64,000 nucleotides of DNA from Rhodospirillaceae bacterium. GTDB lineage: Bacteria > Pseudomonadota > Alphaproteobacteria > DSM-16000 > Inquilinaceae. Positions 27,019 to 35,570 of this stretch are shown here, piece after piece. The stretch's first letter is position 1. Every line of letters begins with the position of its first letter. Location: positions 2,275,501-2,339,500 of the forward strand of contig JACKIH010000003.1 in assembly GCA_020638575.1 (NCBI GenBank), written 5' to 3'. The position numbers were made by a program, and so were the translations under genes. Under the pieces are notes generated by a model, which was not told the DNA's origin, made no database searches, and worked only from the letters and a program-made list of their open reading frames with translations.

Positions 27019-29715
27019 GTGACCCGGTCGTGCGCCCGCGCACACAGCAGGGACGGCTTCAAGCGGTATGCGGACATCGCCGCCGCCGCACGCCGCCACG
27101 CCCGGCCGGTCGAAGAGCTTCCCTATGCCCTCCGCGTGCTGCTGGAGAACCTGGAGCGCCAGGGCCTCACCCGCCCCACGGCGACCGTCACCGAGGCCGA
27201 TCTCGCCGCCGTCGTAGCGTTCGAAGACCATGCCGGACGCGGCCTGGCGCTGGCGGTCCCTAGGGTCATCCTGCCCGATTCCAGCGGCGTGCCGGCCTTG
27301 CAGGACCTGGCGGCCCTGCGCGATGCCATCCACCGCGCCGGCGGCGATGCCGCGGCCGTGGACCCGCGCGTGCCGGTGGACGTGATCGTCGACCATTCCT
27401 TGCAGGTGGACCGCGCCGGCACCCCCGATGCCTGCATCCACAACATGACGGTGGAACTGGAGCGCAACGCCGAACGCTACCGCTTCCTGCGCTGGGCCCA
27501 GGGGGCGTTCGCCGCGGTGCGGGTGTTCCCGCCCGGCTCCGGCATCATCCACCAGATCAACCTGGAGCACATTGCCGAGGTCGTGCGCGTCGGCGCAGAC
27601 GGCTTCGCCTACCCCGATTTCGTGATCGGCGGCGATTCCCATACCCCCATGGTGAATGGGCTGGGCGTGCTCGGCTGGGGCGTCGGCGGCATCGACGCCG
27701 TCGCCGCCATGCTGGGCCAGGACTACGTGTTCTCCCTGCCCGGCGTCGCCGGTGTGGAGCTGGTGGGCAGCCTGCCCGCCGGCTCCACAACAACCGACCT
27801 GGCCTTGCACGTCACCCAGGTGCTGCGCGCCGCGGACGTGGTGGGGTGCTTCGTGGAGTTCTTCGGCCCGGCGGCGGCGGCGCTCTCGGTGCCCGAGCGC
27901 GCGACGCTCGCCAACATGGCCCCGGAATACGGCGCCTCGGCCGGCTACTTTCCCATCGACCGGCGGACCGTGGCCTATGTGGCGGATACCCGCTCGCCGG
28001 CCAAGGCGCATCTGGTCGACGCCTACGCCCGCGCCAACACGCTGTTCCGCGCACCCGGCAGTGCTGCGCCGGCCTATCCCCGGGTGGTGCGCATCGACCT
28101 GGCCGATGTGCGGCCGTCCGTCGCCGGGCCGAAGCGCCCGCAAGACCGGCTGGATCTCGCCGCCCTCCGCCCGGATTTCACCGCCCGGCTCGCCCGCCCC
28201 CTGGCCGAGGACGGGTTCGCCGTCGCCGATCCCGCGCTCCGCCCGGCACCCGGCCGGCTCGGCCACGGCAGCGTGGCGATCGCCGCCATCACGTCGTGCA
28301 CCAACACCTCCAACCCGCGGGTGATGCTGGCCGCCGGCCTGGTGGCGCAGAAGGCCGCCGCCCTGGGACTGACGGTGCCGGCCCATGTGAAGACCTCTTT
28401 GGCCCCAGGCTCCCGCGCCGTCACCTTATATCTGGAGGAAGCCGGGCTGCTCGCCCCCCTGGAGCGGCTGGGCTTCCACGTGGTGGGCTACGGCTGCACC
28501 ACCTGCGGCGGCAAGTCCGGCCCGCTGGGTGCGGAGGTCGCCGCAGAAATCGAAGCCGGCGGCCTGGTGGCGGCCGCCGTGCTCTCCGGCAACCGCAATT
28601 TCGAAGGCCGCATCCACCGTCTGGTACGGGCCAACTACATCATGTCGCCGCCGCTGGTGGTGGCCTTCGCCTTGGCCGGGCGGGTGGACATCGACCTGAC
28701 GGCCGAGCCGCTGGCCCACACCGCAGAGGGGCGCGCCGTCCACCTGTCCGATCTCTGGCCGAGCGAGCAGGAAATCGCCCAGCATCTGCCGGTGGCCGAG
28801 GATGGCGACCGCCTGCGCCGCGCCTATGCGGACCCCGACGACGGCGCATCGTGGGGTCGACCGGATGCCGGCCCGGCCCTGTTCCCCTGGGATCCTGCAT
28901 CCCACTACCTGGTGGAGCCGCCCTTCCTGGCCGCCGCCACGGCCGGCACCTGTTCCTCCCGCGATCTGGTGGGCGCCCGCGTGCTCGGGCTGTTCGGGGA
29001 TTCGCTGACCACCGACCACATCTCCCCCGGCGGCGAAATCCCGGCCGACAGCGAAGCCGGCCGCTACCTGCTGGCCCAGGGCATTCCGCGTGACGCCTTC
29101 AACAGCTACGTGGCGCGGCGCGGCAACCACCATGTGATGACGCGCGCCACCTTCGCCAATCTGCGCATCAAGAACCGCCTGGTGCCGGGCCGCGAAGGCG
29201 GTTGGACGCGGCATGTCCCCAGCGGCGAGGTGGTGTCGATCTTCGAAGCGGCCCGGCGCTACCGCGAGGCCGGCGTGCCGATGATCGTCATGGCGGGGTG
29301 CGAATACGGCACCGGCAGCAGCCGCGACTGGGCCGCCAAGGGCACGGCCTTGCTCGGAGTGCGCGCGGTGATCGCCGGGTCCTTCGAGCGCATCCACCGC
29401 TCCAACCTGATCGGCCTGGGCGTGCTGCCGCTGGCCTTCGACGACGATGCCTCGGCCGACAGCCTGGGGCTCGATGGCAGCGAGAGCTACGATCTGGCCG
29501 GCACCGCCGCGGCCATCGCCGAGGGCGGGCGGGTGAGCGTGACCGCCCACCATTGCGACGGGCGCCGCACCGTCTTTGCCGCCAGCCCGCAACTCCTCAA
29601 CGATGCCGAACGGCGCATCTTGTCGGACGGCGGGGTGCTGCCCCGCGTCTTCCACGCCATCCTCCGCGACCACAGCGCCGCGCGGGCACCGAGCCACGGA
29701 GCATGTCTTGCTTGA
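27019..29715 (+). CDS. Aconitase (AcnA)-family hydro-lyase, catabolic paralogue
   Basis: The protein is 898 residues from the GTG at 27019, which has GGAGGA at 27004-27009; an upstream ATG at 26935 would add 28 unlikely residues. It has the single-chain AcnA/IRP plan. Cluster ligands are in AAITSCTNTSNPRVML and VVGYGCTTCGGKSGPL, the mobile C-terminal domain has GDSLTTDHISPGGEIPADSEAG and AFNSYVARRGNHHVM, and GTGSSRDWAAKG is conserved. AcnA normally has CTTCIGN where this has CTTCGGK, and HQVNLEYLA is HQINLEHIA, so it is a diverged paralogue. Sitting first in a catabolic operon, it probably hydrates another unsaturated di- or tricarboxylate rather than serving the TCA cycle. Confidence 0.85.
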   Translation: MTRSCARAHSRDGFKRYADIAAAARRHARPVEELPYALRVLLENLERQGLTRPTATVTEADLAAVVAFEDHAGRGLALAVPRVILPDSSGVPALQDLAALRDAIHRAGGDAAAVDPRVPVDVIVDHSLQVDRAGTPDACIHNMTVELERNAERYRFLRWAQGAFAAVRVFPPGSGIIHQINLEHIAEVVRVGADGFAYPDFVIGGDSHTPMVNGLGVLGWGVGGIDAVAAMLGQDYVFSLPGVAGVELVGSLPAGSTTTDLALHVTQVLRAADVVGCFVEFFGPAAAALSVPERATLANMAPEYGASAGYFPIDRRTVAYVADTRSPAKAHLVDAYARANTLFRAPGSAAPAYPRVVRIDLADVRPSVAGPKRPQDRLDLAALRPDFTARLARPLAEDGFAVADPALRPAPGRLGHGSVAIAAITSCTNTSNPRVMLAAGLVAQKAAALGLTVPAHVKTSLAPGSRAVTLYLEEAGLLAPLERLGFHVVGYGCTTCGGKSGPLGAEVAAEIEAGGLVAAAVLSGNRNFEGRIHRLVRANYIMSPPLVVAFALAGRVDIDLTAEPLAHTAEGRAVHLSDLWPSEQEIAQHLPVAEDGDRLRRAYADPDDGASWGRPDAGPALFPWDPASHYLVEPPFLAAATAGTCSSRDLVGARVLGLFGDSLTTDHISPGGEIPADSEAGRYLLAQGIPRDAFNSYVARRGNHHVMTRATFANLRIKNRLVPGREGGWTRHVPSGEVVSIFEAARRYREAGVPMIVMAGCEYGTGSSRDWAAKGTALLGVRAVIAGSFERIHRSNLIGLGVLPLAFDDDASADSLGLDGSESYDLAGTAAAIAEGGRVSVTAHHCDGRRTVFAASPQLLNDAERRILSDGGVLPRVFHAILRDHSAARAPSHGACLA

Positions 29716-31093
29716 TATCCTGCTGCACAACGCCCGCATCGTGTTCCCCGGCGACGGGGTGGTTCCCGGCGCCGTCGGCGTGAAGGACGGCCGCATCGCC
29801 GCCCTCCTGGCGCCGGGCGAAACCGAGGCGGCGGCGGAGGTGATCGACTGCGCCGAACAGTTCCTCATGCCGGGGCTGATCGATCCGCACACCCATTTCG
29901 GCTTCGGCTCCAACGACACCGACTTCCGCACCGAAAGCCGCTCGGCCGCCTTGGGCGGGGTGACCATGGCGTTCACCTTCCACCGCTCGCCCGACTTGCG
30001 GGAGTCCACCGGCCCGTGGCGCGACCGCGGCAACGCCCAGAGCTGCATCGACTTCGCCTTCCACTACGGGCTCACCAGCCAGCTCCATGTGGAGACGTTG
30101 AAGGAGTGCGCCGAGAGCTTCGGCGTGAACTCGTTCAAGTTCTACCTGATGTACAAGGGCGAGGCCGGGGCGGCGAAGGGCTTCACGGAGATCGACGACG
30201 CGCTCCTGTTCTCCACCATGCAGCAGGTGGCGCGCATCAAGGGCGGCGTGCTCGGCGCCCATTGCGAGAACGTGGAGGTGATCCGCGCCCTGCGTCCGCC
30301 GGTGAAGGCGGCCGGCCGCGACGACCTGAAGGCGTGGGACGACCAGAGCCCGGACTACCTGGAAGCGGAGAACGTGTTCCGCGTCGGCTACTTCGCCGAC
30401 AAGGCGGAATGCCGCGCCAACATCGTGCACCTGTCGAGCCGCGAAGGGCTGGAGGTGACTGACTACCTGCGCTCCAAGCCGCGCTCCGCCCCGCTGCATG
30501 TGGAAACCTGCACCCATTACCTGTTCATGACGACCGACTGGCCGTCGCCGGTGGGCAAGGTGAACCCGCCGGTGCGCGGCCAGCGCGACGTCGATGCCCT
30601 GTGGCAGGCGGTGGCGGACGGGCGCATCGAGACGGTGGGGTCCGACCATGTGCCGCGCAAGCGTGCCACCAAGGGGCCGGACATCTGGACCGCCACCGCC
30701 GGTTTCCCCGGTATCGCCACGGTGCTGCCCATCCTCATCACCGAGGGCTACCACCGCCGCCGCGTGCCCATCGAGCGCATCGCCGCCGTTACCAGCGCCA
30801 ATGTGGCCCGCCAGTACAACGTGCCGAACAAGGGCCGCATCGCGCCGGGCATGGACGCCGACCTGGTGCTGGTGGACCCCGACTGCGAACGCGTGGTGGA
30901 CCCGGCCACGCTGGAGTCCTTCTCCGACTATTCGCCCTACGAAGGCAGGACGCTGAAAGGGTGGCCCACCGGCACCTGGGTCCGCGGCCGCCGCATCGTC
31001 GCCGACGGTACCGTGCTGGCCGATGTGGCCGATACCCCCGGCGGCCGCTTCGTGCCGCGCTGGGGCGACCTCTCCACCCGTCCCGCCAACTGA
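29708..31093 (+). CDS. Dihydropyrimidinase/hydantoinase-type cyclic amidohydrolase
   Basis: This 461-residue protein is read from a TTG (29708) that overlaps the hydratase stop by 8 bases and has GGAG just upstream; no ATG or GTG fits the N-terminal homology LDILLHNARIVFPGDG. Metal ligands of the amidohydrolase barrel are visible: D-P-H-T-H in GLIDPHTHFGFG, the carbamylatable lysine in NSFKFYLMYKGE, histidines in LGAHCEN and VHLSSREG, and the aspartate in VGSDHVP. Such enzymes open cyclic amides, imides or ureides. The product would be a substrate for the amidase encoded next. Confidence 0.85.
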   Translation: MLDILLHNARIVFPGDGVVPGAVGVKDGRIAALLAPGETEAAAEVIDCAEQFLMPGLIDPHTHFGFGSNDTDFRTESRSAALGGVTMAFTFHRSPDLRESTGPWRDRGNAQSCIDFAFHYGLTSQLHVETLKECAESFGVNSFKFYLMYKGEAGAAKGFTEIDDALLFSTMQQVARIKGGVLGAHCENVEVIRALRPPVKAAGRDDLKAWDDQSPDYLEAENVFRVGYFADKAECRANIVHLSSREGLEVTDYLRSKPRSAPLHVETCTHYLFMTTDWPSPVGKVNPPVRGQRDVDALWQAVADGRIETVGSDHVPRKRATKGPDIWTATAGFPGIATVLPILITEGYHRRRVPIERIAAVTSANVARQYNVPNKGRIAPGMDADLVLVDPDCERVVDPATLESFSDYSPYEGRTLKGWPTGTWVRGRRIVADGTVLADVADTPGGRFVPRWGDLSTRPAN

Positions 31094-31121
31094 GAACCGG
31101 AACCACGGGATCCGACGCGCG

Positions 31122-31841
31122 ATGAAACGCATCTGGGACGACTTCCTCACCGAACGGGACCAGCAGGTTCTCGCCGCCGCGGGCTACGGCAAGCGCGGCG
31201 GTTTCGGCACGCGCCCGGCCCTGTTCATCATCGACACCCAGTACAATTTCTGCGGCGACCAGCCCGAAGACATCCTGGACGGGCTGAAGACCTACCGCAC
31301 CCATTGCGGCCGCGAAGGCTGGGCGGCGGTGGCGCGCATCGTGCCGCTCCTGGAGCTGGCGCGGCAGAAGAACCTGCCGATCTTCTATACCGAGAGCGAG
31401 CGCCGCCCGGACCTGATCGACAGCGGCGTGCAGGTGGGCAAGAACCATCGCGGCACGGAAAAGACGGTGGTGGAGGGCACCCACGCCACCCGCACGGTGG
31501 AGCCGCTGGCGCCGCGGCCGCAGGACATCCGCATCGGCAAGCGCAAGCCGTCCTGCTTCTTCGGCACCATCTTCATGAGCCACCTGAACTTCTTCGACGT
31601 GGACACGCTGATCCTGGTGGGCTGCACCACCTCGGGCTGCCTGCGCGCCACCGCGGTGGACGCCTATTCCTTCAACTTCAAGGTCGTGATCCCCGAGGAG
31701 TGCTCCTTCGACCGCTTCCAGGCGAGCCACGCGGTGAACCTGTTCGACCTCAACTGCAAATATGCCGACGTGATCCCCACCGACGAGGTGGCGGCCTACC
31801 TGGAAACCCTGCCGCGGCGCGAGCTGCCGGCGGGGTCCTGA
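31122..31841 (+). CDS. Isochorismatase-family amidohydrolase (maleamate/N-carbamoylsarcosine amidase-like)
   Basis: This 239-residue protein has the cysteine-hydrolase triad: aspartate in LFIIDTQYNFCGD, lysine in GKRKPSCFFGT, and nucleophilic cysteine in VGCTTSGCLRATA. The N-terminal IWDDFLTERDQQVLAAAGYG followed by FGTRPAL and the THCGREGWAAV block are typical of the maleamate amidase and N-carbamoylsarcosine amidase branch rather than of true isochorismatases. It would release ammonia from an open-chain amide made by the preceding amidohydrolase. The next gene starts 6 bases after its stop codon. Confidence 0.85.
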   Translation: MKRIWDDFLTERDQQVLAAAGYGKRGGFGTRPALFIIDTQYNFCGDQPEDILDGLKTYRTHCGREGWAAVARIVPLLELARQKNLPIFYTESERRPDLIDSGVQVGKNHRGTEKTVVEGTHATRTVEPLAPRPQDIRIGKRKPSCFFGTIFMSHLNFFDVDTLILVGCTTSGCLRATAVDAYSFNFKVVIPEECSFDRFQASHAVNLFDLNCKYADVIPTDEVAAYLETLPRRELPAGS

Positions 31842-31847
31842 CGCACC

Positions 31848-32597
31848 ATGGCGAGCCAGATCCAGCGCGCCGTCGTCACCGGCACCTCGTCGGGCATCGG
31901 CCGCGCCGTCGCGGTGCGTCTGCTGGGGCACGGCTGGCAGGTGACGGGGCTCGACCGTGTGCCGGGTCCGCTGGCCGGCCGCTCCGGCTTCACCGAGATC
32001 CTGGCCGACCTGGCCGACCGGGTGGAACTGGAAGTCGCCGCCGCGCGCCTGGAGGACAAGACGTGCCACGCGCTGGTGCACGCCGCCGGCCTGATGCGCG
32101 ACGACCGCGACGAGGACACCCAGCGCTGCCACGGCGCCAACCTGTGGGCGCTGCATGTGGCCGCTGCCGCCAGGTTGGCCACAGCCGTGCTGGTGCACAT
32201 GCCGGTGGGGCGCGGGCGCATCGTCTTCCTGTCCAGCCGGGCCGCCCAGGGCCGGGCCGGGCGCGGCTACTATGCGGCTTCCAAGGCGGCGCTGGACGGG
32301 CTCGCACGCTCGCTGGCGGCCGAACATGTGGGACGCGGCATCACCGTCAACGTGCTGGCCCCCGGCGCCACCGACACCCCGCAGCTTAGCGATCCGGCGC
32401 GCGCCGCAAGCCCGGTGCGCCTGCCGCCGCTGGGCCGCCTGATCGCGGCCGAGGAGGTGGCGGCCACCGTCGCCTTCCTGGTGGGAGCCGACGCCGGCGC
32501 CATCACCGGACAGACCATCGTGCAATGCGCCGGTGCTTCGCTGGCCGGAGCGTGGCCTGCGGCGAGGTGGCCCGGACCCGCGGAGACCCGGCCATGA
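31848..32597 (+). CDS. Short-chain dehydrogenase/reductase
   Basis: This 249-residue classical SDR has AVVTGTSSGIGRAVAVRLL at the N-terminus, the VHAAGLM loop, a serine in IVFLSSRAAQG and the catalytic YYAASKAALDGLARSL. A standard C-terminal APGATDTP segment and NGxx-type ending (GQTIVQCAGAS) follow. It is expected to oxidise or reduce a hydroxyl/keto group of a pathway intermediate. Its stop overlaps the tctB start (ATGA), so it is within the operon. Confidence 0.88.
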   Translation: MASQIQRAVVTGTSSGIGRAVAVRLLGHGWQVTGLDRVPGPLAGRSGFTEILADLADRVELEVAAARLEDKTCHALVHAAGLMRDDRDEDTQRCHGANLWALHVAAAARLATAVLVHMPVGRGRIVFLSSRAAQGRAGRGYYAASKAALDGLARSLAAEHVGRGITVNVLAPGATDTPQLSDPARAASPVRLPPLGRLIAAEEVAATVAFLVGADAGAITGQTIVQCAGASLAGAWPAARWPGPAETRP

Positions 32598-33037
32598 AAG
32601 CGCGCACGTCGCTTGCCGAAACCGTCGCCGCCGGCGTCGTCGTCGCCTTCGGGCTGGCCACCATCTGGTTGTCGTCGGACTTCCCCATGGGCACGGTTAC
32701 CCGCATGGGGCCGGGCTACGTGCCGATGGCGCTGGGCATCATCATCACCGCACTCGGCATCGCCATCGCCCTGTTCGACCGGTCCGACGAGCGCCCGCGG
32801 ATCGTCGTCGCACTCAAGCCCTTCGCCATGATCCTCGGCGGCATCCTTCTGTGGGCGCTGACGGTCGACCGGCTGGGCTTCTTCGCCGCCACGGCCATCC
32901 TGGTGGTGTGCTGTGCCGTGGTGGAGGAGGGCAACACCTGGCGCACCGTGCTGGGCCTCGTCGTCTTCCTGTGCGCGGCCGGCTACCTCGTGTTCATCGA
33001 GGGGCTCGGCATCCCCTTGTCGGCCTTCGGGGAGTAG
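32594..33037 (+). CDS. tctB: Tripartite tricarboxylate transporter small membrane subunit (TctB)
   Basis: This 147-residue protein has four hydrophobic segments (TVAAGVVVAFGLATIWL, VPMALGIIITALGIAIALF, MILGGILLWALTV, FFAATAILVVCCAVV) and the TctB-typical SDFPMGTVTRMGPGYVP between the first two. It is the poorly conserved small subunit of a secondary TTT carboxylate importer. It is followed after 6 bases by tctA. Overlap with the SDR and adjacency to tctA make the assignment strong despite low sequence conservation of the family. Confidence 0.9.
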   Translation: MKARTSLAETVAAGVVVAFGLATIWLSSDFPMGTVTRMGPGYVPMALGIIITALGIAIALFDRSDERPRIVVALKPFAMILGGILLWALTVDRLGFFAATAILVVCCAVVEEGNTWRTVLGLVVFLCAAGYLVFIEGLGIPLSAFGE

Positions 33038-33043
33038 GCCCCC

Positions 33044-34585
33044 GTGGACCTGATCAGCGGACTGGCGCTGGGCATCGACACCGCCATCACCGGCGAGGCG
33101 CTGCTCTACTGCTTCATCGGCGTCACCGTCGGCATGTTCATCGGCGTGCTGCCGGGGATCGGGCCCTTGGCCGCGGTGTCCATGGTGCTGCCCATCACCT
33201 ACCACCTGGAGCCGATGAGCGCCCTGATCATGCTGGCCGGCATCTTCTACGGCGCGCAGTACGGCGGCTCCACGGCGTCCATCCTGCTCAACCTGCCGGG
33301 CACGTCGACCACCGCGGTTACGGCCATCGACGGCTACCCCATGGCCAAGCAGGGCCGCGCCGGCATCGCGCTGTTCATCACCACCATCGCGTCCTTCCTC
33401 GGCGGCTGCTTTGCCATCGTGCTGCTGATGAGCTTCGCGCCGCTGCTGGGGCGCGTGGCCCTGCGGTTCTCGTCCGCGGAATACTTCTCCATCATGCTGC
33501 TGGGGCTGGTGGCCGCCTCCACAATGTCGCTGGGCTCCACCTTCAAGGGCCTGGTGTCGGTGGCGGCGGGCCTGCTGATCAGCATGGTCGGGATGGACCC
33601 GACTTCCGGCCATATCCGCTTCACCTTCGGCGTCCTGGAGTTGCAGGACGGGCTTAACCTGGTGGCCATCGCCATGGGCCTGTTCGGGGTGGCGGAGATC
33701 TTGAAGAACGCGGGCGCCCCCCGGCGCGACACCAAGAACCTAGAGAAGGTCCGCATCCGCGACCTGATCCCCACCCGCAAGGACATGTCGCAATCCTGGA
33801 TGCCGATCCTGCGCGGCGCCGGCATCGGCTCCTTCGTCGGCATCCTGCCGGGGGCCGGACCGACCATGGCGGCCTTCATGGCCTATGCCCTGGAAAAGCG
33901 CGTGGCGCGCGACAAGAGCCGCTTCGGCCGCGGCGCCATCGAGGGCATCTCCGCCCCGGAAAGCGCCAACAACGCCTCGACCCAGGCCGCCTTCATCCCC
34001 ACGCTGTCGCTGGGCATTCCGGGCGACGCCGGCATGGCGGTGCTGCTGGGGGCGATGATGATCCACGGCATCGTGCCGCGCCCGGAGTTCTTCTCCACCA
34101 ACCCCGACCTGTTCTGGGGGCTGGTGGTCAGCTTCTGGGTCGGCAACCTGATGCTGCTGGTGCTCAACATCCCCTTGATCGGGGTGTGGGTGCGCATCCT
34201 GGCCATCCCACAGCGCCTGCTGTTTCCCGCGATCCTCTTCTTCATCTGCGTCGGGGTCTATTCCATCAACAACAACCCCTTCGACGTGATGGTGGTGATC
34301 GTCTTCGGCATCGCCGGCTACTTCATGAACATCTTCCAGTACCCGGCCGCCCCGCTGCTGATGGGCTTCATCCTGGGGCCGATGATGGAGCAGCACTTCC
34401 GCCGCGCGCTCCTCTATTCCCGCGGCGATCTGTGGACGTTCGTCGACCGGCCGGTGAGTGCGGCGTTCCTCGCCTGCTCGGTCGCGCTGATGGTGGTGGT
34501 GGCGCTGCCGACGCTGCGCCGCGCGGGGCGCCGGTCGCTCAAGTCCGACAAGGTGCGCGACGCGGCGATGGAGACGGAGGACTGA
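33044..34585 (+). CDS. tctA: Tripartite tricarboxylate transporter large membrane subunit (TctA)
   Basis: This 513-residue protein has about 11-12 transmembrane helices and a GTG start. Hallmark family motifs are GVLPGIGPLAAVSMVLPITYHLEP, YGAQYGGSTASILLNLPGTS, and in the second half GILPGAGPTMAAFMAYALEKR followed by EGISAPESANNASTQAAFIPTLSLGIPG. The repeated GxLPGxGP boxes mark the two inverted halves. With TctB and the TctC-like protein at 22.7-23.6 kb it makes a complete sodium- or proton-driven organic acid importer. Confidence 0.95.
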   Translation: MDLISGLALGIDTAITGEALLYCFIGVTVGMFIGVLPGIGPLAAVSMVLPITYHLEPMSALIMLAGIFYGAQYGGSTASILLNLPGTSTTAVTAIDGYPMAKQGRAGIALFITTIASFLGGCFAIVLLMSFAPLLGRVALRFSSAEYFSIMLLGLVAASTMSLGSTFKGLVSVAAGLLISMVGMDPTSGHIRFTFGVLELQDGLNLVAIAMGLFGVAEILKNAGAPRRDTKNLEKVRIRDLIPTRKDMSQSWMPILRGAGIGSFVGILPGAGPTMAAFMAYALEKRVARDKSRFGRGAIEGISAPESANNASTQAAFIPTLSLGIPGDAGMAVLLGAMMIHGIVPRPEFFSTNPDLFWGLVVSFWVGNLMLLVLNIPLIGVWVRILAIPQRLLFPAILFFICVGVYSINNNPFDVMVVIVFGIAGYFMNIFQYPAAPLLMGFILGPMMEQHFRRALLYSRGDLWTFVDRPVSAAFLACSVALMVVVALPTLRRAGRRSLKSDKVRDAAMETED

Positions 34586-34586
34586 G

Positions 34587-34985
34587 ATGGCCGAGATGCC
34601 CGACGCCGAAGCCCTGGTGCGCGACTTCCTCGCCGCCGTGGAACGCCGTGATGCCGGCGCCTGCCAGGCGGTGATGGCGCCCGCTATCGTGATGACTTTC
34701 CCCAGTGGGGTGCGCCACGCCGATATCCAGGCGCTGTTCGCGTCCTCCGGAAAGCGCTACCGCGCCGTCGCCAAGACCATCGAGCAGGTGGACGTGCTGG
34801 AGGGCGGGGACAGCACCGCCATCGTCTACTGCTTCGGCACGCTCTACGGCACTTGGATGACCGGCGAGGCGTTCTCGGGCATCCGCTTCATCGACCGCTT
34901 CGAGATCCGGGGCGGCCTGATCACCCGCCAGGATGTGTGGAACGACAGCGCCATCTTCCGGCCGGCCGCTCCGCCGCCAGCGTAG
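34587..34985 (+). CDS. SnoaL/NTF2-like small protein
   Basis: This 132-residue protein begins one base after the tctA stop. DAEALVRDFLAAVERRDAGACQAVM and FSGIRFIDRFEIRGGLITRQDVWND follow the SnoaL-like cone-shaped alpha+beta fold, which serves as an isomerase, cyclase, decarboxylase or simple binding domain. It is the last gene of the rightward operon and may act on a pathway intermediate. The fold is a fair guess; the activity is unknown. Confidence 0.75.
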   Translation: MAEMPDAEALVRDFLAAVERRDAGACQAVMAPAIVMTFPSGVRHADIQALFASSGKRYRAVAKTIEQVDVLEGGDSTAIVYCFGTLYGTWMTGEAFSGIRFIDRFEIRGGLITRQDVWNDSAIFRPAAPPPA

Positions 34986-35570
34986 GAGCTTTTCGCGTCG
35001 TTTGGGTGCTGCTCCGCCGCGCGCGTCGGGTCCCCGCCATCGGTCAGCCGCTGTTCGAGTTGCCGCGCGACCCGATCATCGCGGAGGGACCTCCGACCTG
35101 CCTTGGAGGACGCGGGATGATTGCTTCGCTTTAGTGTGATCACAGATCACAGATCAAGCATCAATGATCTTGACCGTGCCTGGGGCCTATGGCACGCTTC
35201 CACCGAGAGCTGAAAACGGTCACGAAAGGCAAACCTTCGGCCGTGCGTCCGCTGCCGGGTCGGCGCCGACCAACCCCAGCTTCCCTTCGGTCCGACGAAC
35301 AGCCTTGCCGGTAGCCGACATTGCGGCGCGCCCGTGCGCTGCCGCGGGGTCAATCCCGGCGCCGGGCCGGTTGAGGCCAAGCCCTCGGCCTCACCGGCAG
35401 CGACCCCGCCCGCGCTCCGCCCACAGGGCCGGCCGGGCCACCCACCGCATCCCACCAGGGAGGTGATCGACCGCCACCGCGCCTACCCCAATCCGACCCG
35501 GGCGGCTGCAGCCGGCACATGACCGGCGATGCCCCCAACAACAGAATCGGACACCAGGAGGAATACCGTC
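34986..35570. other. Intergenic stretch between the two catabolic units
   Basis: No convincing gene. It contains a three-copy heptamer (gatcaca, gatcaca, gatcaag) at 35138-35158 and a hairpin at 35367-35397 (CCGG..GAGGCC / GGCCTC..CCGG). The promoter of the Liv-type operon should lie here. A strong ribosome-binding site, AGGAGGA at 35556-35562, precedes the ATG at 35571. Confidence 0.5.

Noticed and set aside
27019..29715. Housekeeping TCA-cycle aconitase
   Set aside because: Operon context with amidohydrolase and amidase genes and altered residues beside the cluster cysteines argue for a specialised role, although this is not proven.
31122..31841. True isochorismatase of siderophore synthesis
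   Set aside because: N-terminal features fit the maleamate/N-carbamoylsarcosine amidase branch, and no siderophore genes are adjacent.
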